Source of the DNA: Hymenolepis diminuta
Lineage: Eukaryota; Platyhelminthes; Cestoda; Cyclophyllidea; Hymenolepididae
Length of the DNA stretch: 64,000 bases
Reading direction: 5' to 3'
Assembly: GCA_900708905.1 (NCBI GenBank)
Contig: CAADRB010000006.1
Coordinates: forward strand, 1,424,765 to 1,488,764
In this document: one piece after another, positions 27,051 to 40,251 of the stretch
How positions within the stretch are numbered: the stretch's first letter is position 1
Layout of the letters: each line of letters begins with the position of its first letter
Notes under the pieces: generated by a model
Databases searched by the model: none
What the model saw: the letters and a program-made list of their open reading frames with translations, nothing else
Told to the model about the DNA's origin: nothing
Made by a program: the position numbers and the translations under genes

Positions 27051-29983
27051 TCTGGCTACTACCATTTAGATATGAATGACTTTTAATTTCTCTGACGTTA
27101 GTTCAGTTAAGATACTTATATTTCAGATAGACTTCCTGCATTAAGTGGTTTAAATGATTTAGCAAGAGAGTCTGACTCACCATTTGATTTGTGCAAATAA
27201 TTAGTAAATATTGGATAATATGGCCATGTACTCACCAAGATGTCAAGTGATGCAATCCCAAAACTTGAAATTTAGAACGAATCAAATGTAGTCGTTAAGT
27301 GCACTGTAGGAACTGAAACGAAAATAGAGATTTATTGGAATTTTCTATAGAAAATACAATAAAGAATAAAAGGAAAAAAAGGTATGCTAGAATCAAACGA
27401 TAGAAAAGTCAATGACGAAATGAGATGACTACCCCATATCTCTTAGCTTGGCATTGAACTTTAATATATCTTGGCTCCTAGATTCTCATTGCTCCACCTT
27501 ACGCATCAATCCACTACATGCTATTAAAACTTCCCCTATAATTTAGAAAGACTAATACTTCGAATTCCTCAGTTACAATGCATTTTGTGACTTATATTGT
27601 CCCAAATTTAAAAAATGGGCAATTAAATGAGCCCGAAATTCCAATAGAGTACGATTCATCTGATGGCTTGAATGTCCACATTACTTCTAGACAACGATTA
27701 CATTGGATATTTTACTGATTTACTGTTAAAATGTATAATTTTATCTCAATTTTTATATATCGCTTTCACTTCTGCCAGATTAAAATGCGTTAGTCAATAT
27801 TTTAACAAGAATTTAGTTTATAAAAGGAAATAAATAAATAAATATTTACTATTATATTATTTGTATTCTGCGGATCTAAATTTTTTCTAGGCAAAATACA
27901 AATATATGTGCTACGTTCAAAATTACACTAACTTACAGTTAGAGGACTTTGAACAGCGAACCGAAACGGAATAGCAAGGCAAAAAAGAACATAATGGGAG
28001 AAACGAGAAAACTTACCTTAAAGACCATGACGATAAATTAATCCCTTCTATTACTGTAACTTTTTGATATTACTTATAATACACCACGGGATGAGCAATA
28101 AAATAAAAGTAATTTTTAACGTTGCGGTAGTACATTAGATAATGAGGACGGAAGTGTATATTGGGTAAAATTTGACCTCTTTCTCAGAACGTATAATAAC
28201 CAAAAAATCAATTTGTTACTTACTCATAAATTATTATTACCCTACATATGTGTGTGCATTTGCAAAAGGTATACGCCCAAAATGCGGGTTACAAGACAGT
28301 ATTGTCTAGATAGAATAAACTTCATATTTACTACACTTTGTAATAGAAAGGCAATCTTTATTTTTAATTAAAATAAAAACGTTAAGCAGCCGAAATTTTC
28401 TTGCTGGTGTTGAGCTTTCATTTTTGGTCAATTTTTTGAAATTTTAAGGCAAATCACCCTACTTACTTAAATAGTTAATTAAATAGAAATAGTAAAGCAT
28501 GAACCCAGGAAAATTAGAGGTATATATTGAAATTTTAACTTATAAACATTAAAAAAGACTCTTTGAACCACTTAAATTAAGTAAAAAATCACAATGAATT
28601 AAAAAATTCAAAAGGCTTTGGACTCTTGACACTTTGGTTTTAATTCCTATCACTGTATTCTCTATATTCTTCTGCCGACGATCCTACTGATCCCATTTTT
28701 GGGTCATTCATTATATTTTTACTACCGACTGTGAACTTTAAATACATAAATGATGTGTAAATAGTGAACAACAAATAAATTACTGGAACAAATAAGAGAT
28801 TGAACAGAAGTTACAATCGCTTATTTTATACCTATCACGCATATCAATGCAAAAATGTTAATATTTTTATCATAAAAAGCGTCTAAACACGGCACAGTAC
28901 TACTATTCATTTTTGACGAAGGGAAGAGGTTTGAAAAGTAGTAGATATCGAATTCAGAGCACTATGGGTCTCTACAAAATGAATGATACATCTTTGCATT
29001 TTAAACGGAGTCCAGTGTTTCACATTCTTGTTTCTTTGCCAAAATTTTAAAATGTATTCCCTCTTTCCTGAGTTAATCCCCACTTACAGCATACAGGGAT
29101 CATTCACTAGTTTCCAATTTGGCTTGTAGTTGGGTAACTTTTTCTAGCTGCCAAGATACTAGGGTGATAAGAACTAAAAGAAGTAAACACATCAGCGTTC
29201 ACCAGATATTACTTCAGTTGACCTCAAATAAACGTTTTTATTAGCTTATAAACAAATTTGCATGAATATATGGTTGCGGAGCTGTTAGAAGAAATGATAA
29301 TTATTTTCCCCCGCTCCCAATATTTCTTCTATGAACAAAAATGTATTTTCTTTCTTTATTTCCCCACTGATACACTTGACACTTGATCATTACTCGTATT
29401 TATTTAAGTCGATACCGATTGAGTGTGAGTTTCGTTAATACACTCGTGTTGACTATAACGTGCCTTCTTATCTGCCGTGGGTTATTAGCTTCTGTGTTAA
29501 GTTGCTATATTACCGAGTTTTCCAGATTGTTGGCTCTGCTAGATTGTTATCCGAACTCCTAGTTGGTTACGTTATAGCAGGAGCTTATACTTTAAAACTG
29601 CTGACTATTTTTAGAGAGGTCCATTTTCAAAATATAACTTATCCGTATATTTGTATATTTAGTCGGAATTATTTTTCTGTCACTTATTTATAATGGAATT
29701 TTGCTTAAAAGTATCACTTAAGTTCACTTATATTAATGTTAAATGTTACTAAGTGTGCAAGCAACAGTGAAGCTATTTGATTATCGTTAGCAAATTTCTC
29801 TGCCTTTAAAATGCTAAGACATTTCGTTCTTTTCAAGGGGCGCATTTTTCTCTATACATAGAAACATGCACGATGGGCCGCCAATTAACATATGTAGGAG
29901 TGGATGTGTTTTCGTTCAAAATTTTGATTATAAAAGTTATTAATAATTTTCTAGGCATTAAAACAGCATTCTGAAGAGTCTAT
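27051..29983. other. AT-rich sequence, nothing recognised
   Basis: No gene or element seen. A phrase near 28,630 (TTGGTTTTAATTCCTATCAC) echoes one near 16,370 and may be shared repeat debris. Confidence 0.5.
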
Positions 29984-30190
29984 GAGGACAAAGACAGAGG
30001 CGTCAGTCAATAAACGTTGACTTTAACTGTTAAAAAAGACCCAACTTTGACAGCAGCGGACTTGTAAATTCAAGATGAAGTCGAGCGTTCAAATACAACT
30101 AGATGTCTGTAGAATACGCATTTTGAATCTAAAATTTGTCTCTCATGCTTGTCAGAAGTACAGAAAACCTCAAAGTGAACAATTCTTTTT
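29984..30190 (+). pseudogene. Probable Tc1-like transposase remnant
   Basis: Frame one reads LTVKKDPTLTAADL after an in-frame stop. This resembles the linker between the two helix-turn-helix motifs of Tc1-family transposases, where TVKKNP..TA..L-type text is usual. After a +1 shift near 30,066 the next frame reads SVQIQLDVCRIRIL and then KYRKP, lining up with the second DNA-binding motif and the following basic stretch. Stops and the frame change mean it is dead. No DDE catalytic core and no terminal repeats were found nearby, so the call rests on a short region recognised by eye. Confidence 0.4.
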
Positions 30191-30374
30191 AGTCCATAAC
30201 TCTATCTCAATCCCGTTATACTGTACTGACTTGTCTCTCGCCCACTCAGCTCCCCTACCTACTCTTTCTTCCTCTCATTTCTCTGCAGCTTTCCAACACA
30301 CAAATGGTCAAACTCAATTCTTGACCTTTTCATTGGGAAAAGACTGTTGTATTACGGAGTTGTTGTTGCATTAG

Positions 30375-32730
30375 AGAGTTAACCTGTTTTTGAGGGAATA
30401 CCTCTAAGCTCTATTAACTGGAGACTGGCTACTTTAAATAACTTATGAAGCTTACTTAAATAGTGATATAAGTAACAATGTTTCATTAATGCATACGTAA
30501 ATCTTTCCAAAAATCTATAATCAATTAATTAACTCGCTGTGCTGTTCTGCATCTGTTAACTATTTCTCCTATTATGATTTATATAACAGCCTTACGTTAT
30601 GAAGAGTCTTCCCTGATTTAGATCATACTGCAGCAGAAGCAATTAATCGATTCCTAACAAAGAAGCCATTTTGGGCTCATTTTTATTCTTGATGAATTAG
30701 TTGTAAAGACTAGCAAAAATTGTGAATTAATTGACAGAGAATAAATTTTGTTAGCTTTCCTGTATATAACATATTGGAATAGCCTTTGATTCAAGTTTCG
30801 TAAAACCTACACTCATAAGAATTTCACAAGATCTAATTGTGCATATATTAAAACAAAGTGAATAGGATCTTGATCGCATATGTTAATTTTAACGCTAGAT
30901 AGTACCTGCTCTTACCAGATTACTTATTAGTTTATCAAAATTAAAATTTTCTTGAAAATTGCCTTATCAGCTACACACAGAAAAATATTTTTAACTATGT
31001 TTTACACCTTATTTCAACCAATAAAGAATTAAATAATAATTTGAAATAGCATTCACTCATTCATTTCTTATTCGATTGTTCATTTAGATAGGCATATCAG
31101 TAGTTTTTATGTCTACTATATGCCTAATCCTCACCTCATTTAACTGGGTTTTTGACTTATAGCTAAGGGTAAATTAATCTTATACAGGTTAGATAGTAAA
31201 GTTTACCGTTTAGGGCCGCATAATTAACATGTTTTAAATAATTTTGACCAAGTTAAGCTCATAATAAAGACCTCGTGTTTGTTGACAAAGAGAGATGAAC
31301 TTCCAAAGTAAATTTTATCATGCATATATAAGCATTATAGGAATATGTATTTAGAATATTTCATCAATTTAGGACGGGATTTGCCAAAGAATAATGTTAT
31401 AAAAATTCCGCACAATAATTATGTTTATTTTGGATTGGTAAACTCAATTTCGTTTGACCGCCCAATGGGGCTACTAAAAATGACAAGTAAATAACCATAA
31501 GCAACATTCATGTTATCTTTATCATATTACTAGATAAGTTTCTTACATCGACGAAACTTACATTTATGTCGTATTTACTGTATTATAAGCATTATTTATC
31601 AATTTTTGTTTGTCTGTTTATCGATTTTCACTTCTGTCAAACTCGTGAATATTGAAGTCTACTGTGCTCCTTCGCCATATTTTCTTTTGTTTGTTTTGTT
31701 CATTGTTTCTTTTTGTTTCCCCCTCCCCCAGGTAAAAATACTTCTTTTATCTTTGACAGGTTTCTAAATTGTGATAGTAAGTCCGTGTTTTAGCAGTATC
31801 TCACGTATTTCACATTGGTGCTCCTAACTTGTAGCCCGAATCATGCAGTCTGTGTGTGATTTTTTCCATATACATCTCCAACTATTGCAATGCACAAGTG
31901 ATTCTTCTATAGAAAGAAGATTGTGGTAGGTTTCAAACTTCCAACTGCCGATTTGGGGATGTATCCATTTTAAAATATTAGTTTTAAATTAAGCAAAATT
32001 GAACTGTCTTAGTCCGAACAAATCTTCCACACCTATAGACATGGCAACGTGGAGGCATTTGTAAGAACTGACGAGAAAGAATAATTTTTATGCAGGATAT
32101 GTGTGCGAATAGCCTTCTCAGAAGATCACTGGCCTTAAGTTAATGGTTACCCTATGAGGACTCATAACTGGAGAGGAGGTTAGAAAGTAAAAATCTATTG
32201 ATGAGAGCATTATCTGAATTCCAACAAGGGAAGCAGGAAAATTGATATGTTCAAAAAGTGGTGAAATTAAACAATGATGGTGTAGATGACCGGTGATGTT
32301 GGTTTAGTCAGTTTCATCCTAATTTGAAAAGATCAAGGATTTATAAAACCTTTCTATAAAAAAGCTGAATGATGAAAAACACAAACACTTTTCATTGCTA
32401 CTGAAAAGGGATAAGGGCTGATAATAACCCGACCTGAGCTTGTGTACAGATTTATTCAGCTAAGACCCAGGAAATGGTGCGAATTAAAGAAATCAGTATT
32501 CAATAGAATTATAAAACTATACTAATAAATAAGACCTTTGATAGTCTTGTTAATCCCAATAAATTGATTTACATTCATGATAACTGTATGACAGCTTATA
32601 TTCCAAAATATTATGGGCTCTATCTTACCACATTTCACTTAAGTCAAACGAATATCTAAATGACCTATGCGAGCACCAAACATCAGGAGACCTCACGATC
32701 GAAGTGTTCTAGAGGTGATCCGAGTTTAAT
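30375..32730. other. AT-rich sequence, nothing recognised
   Basis: More ankyrin debris may precede the pseudogene on its 3' side (below 32,730), but I could not follow it. Confidence 0.5.
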
Positions 32731-33314
32731 TCATGTGGTTACCATTCTTAAATCTCCAAGTGAAGCCGATATATTTAGAGGCGGATCGATTTCATTATGT
32801 AGATAATCCAAGCGACCTCCGTTGTTAATCAGAATTGGAATATATTTATTTACTCTAGTTCTAACAACTTGTGCAAGTGTGGCATAGAGTGATTGTTTCT
32901 TATTTTCTTCTTTAGAATTTGCACAAATTTTGGCCATTAATTTCAACCACAGTGTTAAGCGCTAAATGCAGGATGTCACGAATACCAAGAATGAATATGA
33001 ACCTGAGGGGGCTTTTGCCTTCTTGAGTATATTGCATTATTGAATCTCTCCTTAAAACCAAGAGCCTCGTGACATTAAAATAAAAATCCACTAATGAGAC
33101 CATAAACGAGGTCAGTTTGTCCTCATTAATTAATTTAAAATCGGCTCTCATGTCAACAAGATTGCTAACATATTCTCTGAGGCCATTCTCCGCAACATAT
33201 ACCGCTGTATTACCAAAGGCATCCATATCATTGACATTACTTAAAGTTGTCGGGTAAATCTCCATGATTTAATAGTATTACCTTAATCAAGGGTGCATTG
33301 TCGTTCTCCGTTTC
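32731..33314 (-). pseudogene. Frameshifted ankyrin-repeat gene fragment
   Basis: Three overlapping minus-strand frames together give four to five ankyrin-type repeats of about 33 residues. The first (33,314-33,237) has LIKVILLNHGDL, the closing helix of one repeat. The second (33,265-32,912) has DMDAFGNTAVYVAENGLREY, equivalent to the usual GNT-L-hAA-NG motif, then EDKLTSFM and EGKSPLRFI as the starts of the next two repeats. The third (32,946-32,731) has ILINNGGRLDYLHNE and PPLNISASLGDLRMV. Consensus residues are eroded. At least two frame changes separate the pieces, near 33,240-33,262 and 32,915-32,945. The first piece begins just after an AG, so a splice acceptor there is possible. A pseudogene is most likely; sequencing indels in a real multi-repeat gene are the alternative. 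The parent family cannot be named from this much. Confidence 0.55.
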
Positions 33315-36300
33315 CTACCAGAATCTTTGGTAATTAACTGGAAGAAATGATACATTTACTTAGAGAAAGTTGTGACGGTCCATGGATTTACCCGATTCCG
33401 TTTTCCAAACAAACCGAAGTATTTCATTTTTAAGAATCTTAATATCATTGTAAGTAAAAAATAATTGTTACATTAAAATAATAATTATGTGAAAACATAA
33501 ATAAAATGAAGAAAACTTTCATGAAAAATAAAATTTATATTTAAGTCTTATTTGAAGGTGATAATAATTAACAAGTTTGTCAAGCACATATCTAAGTTTT
33601 TCTACAAAATTCACGAATTTTCAGATGAATTATGTACATAAAAAAATGTTCATTATACAGAATATCTCTCCTTTTTACAAAAACACAGCACATATAATTC
33701 AGCATTTTGTTGAGCTCAGTGAGAGTTGGCCTTTATCACTGATAACCGCATCAATCAGTGAAAAGATATTAATGACTGAAGTGACTGAGATCAAGGAGTT
33801 CAAATATTTTGAGCCGTATTTACAAAGTACAAAATCGTTTCGATAAGCACAGGTTTAGGCTGAATGAGATGACATCCGTCTGATAACTGACAACAATATA
33901 AAGATGATTATGAAGAAAAATTAGCGCTGAGAATGAGCATTCTCTGCATTTCTCTTGTTCTTATCAATTTGGATAACTCGACTGCCGACTGAGAGGAACC
34001 TATAACCATAGATTTGCCATATCGCTTTTAAAAAATAACTTTTCCTATCATTTGTTACTTATTTACCCTGCAATTTTTATTCGTGATGAAACATCAAAAC
34101 GTATAAAAAATTAAAGATCAATAGTTCAGTTTTGATTTAGAACAAGAATACTATGATTTCTTTCTTACTTTCTTACTTTAAATGTGAATGAATTAATTTT
34201 ATCATTTACTTATTTTCATATGAAAAATTCAGATTGTATGATTACTCAACTATCTTTTTTGTATAGTAACATTTTAGGTGCATTGGATTAATTTTTATTG
34301 AGTAGAAATTAGGAAAAATTTTCAGCTTCAAAAATTTCTTTACATTGTGACTTTTAATATGACTCATTATCTGCATATAAATTCGCCAGGGAAACAAGTG
34401 CAAACGCTTTCATTGGTCAAAACGAGTAACTTTGAAATGTAGATATCATGAGATTTATCACTTTTCCATTCTGGAAATATTGCATCCTCCATATATAAAT
34501 AATGAGTAGAGTCCGCTGCAAAATTCATTCTTCGTGTTTTGACCAAAATTTTAACATAAAAGAGATCAGTTAGTAGTATTCACTCAATTATATAATGTTT
34601 TTTTTCAATTTTCTCTAAAAATAACGGTTTCAAGGAGTTTATATTAAAAGTATGTCAGTAAAATGCGTTCTTTGTTGGAGTATTAGATCTTATTTTCAAT
34701 TTTTATTTGACACCGAAACATGCCATCGAGTAACCTCTATATTCTGTCAACTTACATTATCCTTCACAACTTAAATATTGAACAGACAAAAATATATAAT
34801 CTAGTGTTTTGTCTGATCTACTCAAATTTCATGGTTAAAAAATTAACACAGCTCTGAAATTCGCGGGTTAGATTTTAAAACTTCATTCTGGAATTACTAA
34901 CAGAATTGCGAATAAGAAAGGTTAAAATTTAAATAATTAAATATGATTTTAATCTGAGCGAAACGGAAAATCAACACACCTCAATGCACGCTTAATAGTT
35001 TCATAATGCTTAATGGTGTAACGATTTAGTTTATCTATTTAACATTAAATAATCACGTGTCTGATATGTTAAGACCTTAAGTTATTAAATATCCTGTAAG
35101 ATCATTTTGACTTCTCATGTGCTAGAAAAAATGAATTGAATTATTAAGGCTGATCTTCATTATTGAAATGCGTTCAGTAAACATTGAATATTGTGGAAAG
35201 GCATTTATTTTTCTCCGACTCATGAAATTTGAATATCGGAACATCTTTTCGATCCCATTCCCTGTCGTTTTTTTGCACTTCTGTAAACCGGTTTTAGTGG
35301 CTTTTCTTAATAATATCATAAAATTTTTCGGGTGATAATAATTATTATTTGAGTATATAAAATAAACTCAAAAGTACCGTTTATCTTATTCTGTCAAGGT
35401 GAAAATATAATAATGAATAATTATGTAATATTTCTAGTTGAGAAAATTAGCATCATATTTTATGTTTTCCTATTATTACTATTAAAAGTAACAGGTATCC
35501 CTAAAATTGTTTATTTGGGCAAGTATGATTTGGTTTGTACTGCATATAGTTCGAAATGAACTAAGATAAGTTCTTTCAATATCAACGGGAACTTGTCTTT
35601 TTCCCTTCCTTTGGTTGGGATATTAGGTTTTAGATCGTAATATATTCAAAAAGTCTTCTATTTTAAATGCATCTGTCATTACTGCACAATAAAATTCATT
35701 CGAAAATTAATTTATATTTAAAAAGTAGTTAATTTAATAAGAGTCTGTTAATATGCACAACTATATTTTACAAAAACTCATTTATAAACGTTATAGAATT
35801 ATGAATAAATACCAAGATATTGTTTTAGCCATAAGAAACGACAATTTAAAAAAAATGATCTCTGTAAAAATCATTGGAGGAATTTATTACTTATTTTCTA
35901 AAACTTGGCGTATTGCTGAAAACTATATTATTACTATATTGAAACATTTGGTAGGGTATAAAATATGATTTACTTTAAATATCATATCCCCACGTAAAAC
36001 TAACTCAATGAAGAAATTTCATTGAATAATAATATAACTAAGGATTACAGCATAGTAAATTTCATTTGATTGATCGACCAAATGAAATTGGATCAAATTG
36101 AATAGACTGTTTTTGCATTAATATCTTCGTAGTAGATAGGCTTCCGATTTTGAAAATGCACTTCAGAATAACAGGGAGCATCAGTTAAAATAAATCTCGA
36201 TCCAAACGATAAAAATGTCCGTAATATTTCTAATAATTCTTAAGATAGCAATTAAAATTATAGTAAAGCTGAACAATTTTGAAAGCAAAATAAGACATAA

Positions 36301-36489
36301 AAATTAACAAAAGTTTTCATATGTAATTCAGCACGATTAACTATATAATATATATTTGAATCATGCTTATCACCTATACATATAAATTGTTAATAAAAAA
36401 ATTATTCCTCCTTTACTTCTTAATATTTTGGAGTTATTATTATCCTATTATAATTGACCTCCGGAGCCACGTCAACTTAAAATTTTTGG
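33315..36489. other. AT-rich sequence with one SINE tail fragment
   Basis: Apart from the family F fragment at 35.2 kb, no gene or element was recognised. Confidence 0.55.
35230..35290 (+). repeat. Family F tail fragment (third copy)
   Basis: Only the 3' block is recognisable: ATCTTTTCGATCCCATTCCC, then a TGTCGTTTTTTTGCACTTCTG-like stretch that parallels the end of the copies at 10.9 and 58.5 kb. No tRNA-like head is visible upstream. Confidence 0.4.
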
Positions 36490-36565
36490 CCATTTGCTAT
36501 TTTAAAACTGAAAGCCACTAAAAATCTTGTGAGATCATTTACTTTCTTGACCGTTAGAAGGCAAG
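36490..36565 (+). repeat. Short repeat, copy G1
   Basis: A block starting AAAACTGAAAGCC and continuing GATCATTTAC.TTCTTGACCGTT parallels 53,458-53,530. Similarity is moderate over about 70 bases. No structure identifies the family. Confidence 0.35.
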
Positions 36566-39500
36566 ACGAAAGGAAGATGGAAGATTGAAGGTAGGTGATC
36601 CCAATTTTTAACTAATTCTTGCACAGTGGAAAACAGACGCATAAACTAATATTTTGCCAAATGAAAATGGGACTGAAGTAATATTTAAAATAACAGTGAA
36701 TGACATCGTAAAACAAATATTTCATTATCTGTGAATTTTAAATAAATTTTAGTTTTAAGTGTATATTTTTAAGACTAATGCCCCTATAAATAGCATTAAT
36801 TTAATAAAACTTCGTTTGATACATCTAAAAATTTTGCCAAATGAAAAGTGGCAGCACAGTGAGAAATACAATAGCATATAAGGTAAGGAAGAGAGATAGA
36901 AGAGAATAAGAGCTAACTTGGTGCTAAGTATTTTGACAAATTTTTGGAAGAATAACAAAAAAATGAACTAATACATTGAATCATCTTATTTGACAGAGCC
37001 CCCGACGAATGTCCTAGCAAAAAATTGGTTATGGACAGGAGAAAAAACAACAAAATCAAAAAAATTTGAGTGTGGTTTTTTAAATTTCTTTAAAAAGCCT
37101 TTCCATATATTTGTTATGTCCTATTAACAGTGATTCCGTCAAAACCGTAAAATTTTCATTTGGCAAACATCCTCATACAAATATTTTTCGCCCAAATTAT
37201 TTTAAACGGGAATTTTAATTTTAAAAAAAATGTGGGTCGATACTGTTGGCTATTTTATTCTTGGCCAATTCCTTCCTAGTTTCTTTGATATCAGATAACT
37301 CAAAAGAGTTATCATGAACAGATAACTAGAAAAACATCTTTATAGTAAATCGAAATCGAAACCTTTTTTACTGAAGTCTGACTGCCTGATTTCCCAGAAG
37401 ACACCACAGAATTAGTCATTTTCATTGAATGTCTTCGAGAGAACTTGATCTCAAAATCGGTTTTCTTGTATCGTTAATAAGACTTTTAAGCCTGCTGTCT
37501 TCAAAAACCCTTACCACTTTTGCGGGTTGGGTCTAAGTTTCAGATAAGACTTGCTATTACTCTAAGTGATATCTGTGGGCAGTTTAAAATTGATCGGACC
37601 CATAATGTTTGCAATTCGATTCTATTGATTTTGTGAGTCGCTGTCACGTCTACATTTACATTCAGACTTTAAAGATATGAATGAGTTCATTTTCTCCGGA
37701 TCGGGCAATAAGCAGAAACGCATTCTATATTTGCATCTTCTGTATATATCGATGGCCATCCGCATACTGGCTAAGCTTAAACTCACATATTTCTTTAAAC
37801 GACGCTTTGGAGATACAAAAATCTACGGATTAAAATAGTAATTAAAATTCTGTGAATTTCAGTTTTTTTGAAAAGTAAAAATGAACTATTGAAAGTATGG
37901 GGATGTATTTTCACATACACTATATATTTAGAAATAAGTTAATTGCCATATTCCATCAGTTTACTCCACCATAAATATTATTTAGAATTGTTAAAATAAA
38001 TCAATTTCATTTTCAGATACTGAATTTAATTTCATTATCAACTTCGTTTCTGTTAGACAAAAATGAATTATTTTTGTCCAAGAAATATTCAATTACCAAT
38101 TTGTTGCTAATTATTTCACAAAATTGGCATATCTATTAATATGTGCTAACTTTCAGGATTGTTACCTTGCATAATATTGGGGTAAAGCCTATTTCTATGG
38201 CATTTATGTGGATTTCTGAACTTAAGGCTATTTTGGAGGCCAATCAGATAATGAAAGTCACATTAACTAATAAATCTTAATAGTTTTCATTAATATAAAA
38301 TTTTTTCCCGTAAATATTCTCTAAACTTTATTCTTCCCACATAAATAATATTGGATGTGTTCATAGGGCACAAGAATAGTCGCATTTTTTGCCTTTATAA
38401 GAAATTCTCTAAGAAGCGCAAATGTGTGCTTTCATTTCCAATTTTCTGAGGAAGGAAATTCACTGCATGTGACTTCTAATTAACAATTCTCTTTTCCAAC
38501 GAAACTTCGAAGTGTATGAATACTTTGAGTCCTCTTCCCCTGGTGTTCTAAACCTACATTCTTTTGTTCTACCCGGAAATGTTTTATTTGATGAAGTTTA
38601 AACATTTCATTATGCAACGCAATACAGAAAATAGTACTTTGACGGTTTTCAATTAAGGTGACTAAGCTGGTGATGCAGTAACTTACATTAATATTTTATT
38701 TATGTACGTTTTATGAACCCAGATATAATTATTCATAAGTTTCCAAGATAATTTTGATAAATAACTCAAATAAGAAGGAGAAATAGAAAATTATTGGCAA
38801 ATACATGACTTAATTTAAATAGTTTTAATCAGTATAACGTAATACTGGAATAATATTTTTGGGTATTTTGAAAGACTATAAGGTTTCACTTTTCTTGCTA
38901 CATCTCAAAATTGAAGAATATCATCATTTGCTCTTTCAGATAGAGGTCAGGGCTTGTAAAATTTATTCAAGCATGAACTCAAAAATACTGTGAAGAGTGT
39001 GGATCGAGGAGATTTTCAATCAATTCAATAAAACATAAAGAGTTACAAAGCGGTATTTTGCAGTGGGCGGTACGGCGATAATGAAAAAGTTGCTAAAATG
39101 AAAGTGATTAAAATAGATAAACTGCTTCAGTAATCAAAGCCGAATGGGTTATTGGGATAAACGTATCGGAAATTGAGATAATTGTCAAATAAATCTGTAT
39201 TTTGAAATTGTTTTTAAGATTATACACGAAACCATTTTATGATTTTTTATTTATAGGTATGTTGTAAATGAATTTGGTAAATTTCTGTTTCAAAAATGAT
39301 ATAACTGTCAATTAATAAAGTGCACCTATTTCAAGTCATTTACGGAATAAGCCAATAACAAAATTAGAATTAACGTAGATATTCAATCGCTTAAGAATTA
39401 TTAATATTGTAAATATTTTGCAGTAACTGAGCGCACAGACTCATAGAACTGTTCAGTTCTACGTATTGCACGTCTGATGACTCATATTTCTGCCTTAATT

Positions 39501-40249
39501 GTCAGTTGCTCATAAATAAACAACTCTCAGCCTTCTAAAATGGAAAGGTTTCATGTATCCTGATATCCTTAAGAATATCATTAGTTCCGGGAGTGAATAT
39601 CAAGTTGCATTTTATCTGCTCCTTGAAGGACAAGGAATAATTATGTATATTTTTTATGACGTACATTCCCGGAAATTTCATATATATTTCTTTATATATC
39701 CTTAAAAATTGCTTCTTACTGCCACTTTAACATTGACACGGATGACTGAGAAAGTCTGTCATTCACCAATGCTTTGCAGGCCTGATGGCTTATCCATATG
39801 CTCAAAGAAATATTTATTTTAAACTCGCTAGATCCAAGAAATCTTATATTTTTGCAAGTTTATAACAAGCTGAAAAGATACGTTATGTCAAAACATGTAA
39901 ATATTTGCCTGACCTGGATTTTCTTTAGGAAGTAATAGTTTTAAATGAATCTCAGGTATTTCGATTATACTAAAGGTAATATTTTGGGTAATTTTTTAAT
40001 CTTAATAGTTTAAAAGCCAATTATAAAGTTTAAAATTCCCAGTGATTTAAAGAGAACACCCCAACAAATACCAAAAAAATCATTGTGTTTGTTTGTTGAC
40101 ATATTTTCTTACAATTTATCACGGCTAAAATGCCTAACAAGCATCTCGGAGTATTATTGCGATCAGTTTCATCGTAAAGTTCTTCAGAGAGACTTAAGAA
40201 ACCCAATTTATACAATTAAAATTAAGTAGTATCTGTTTATGTCAGGTTT
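36566..40249. other. AT-rich sequence, nothing recognised
   Basis: A perfect 8-bp hairpin (GATAACTC-AAAA-GAGTTATC, 37,294-37,313) is the only structure noted. Confidence 0.55.
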
Positions 40250-40251
40250 TA

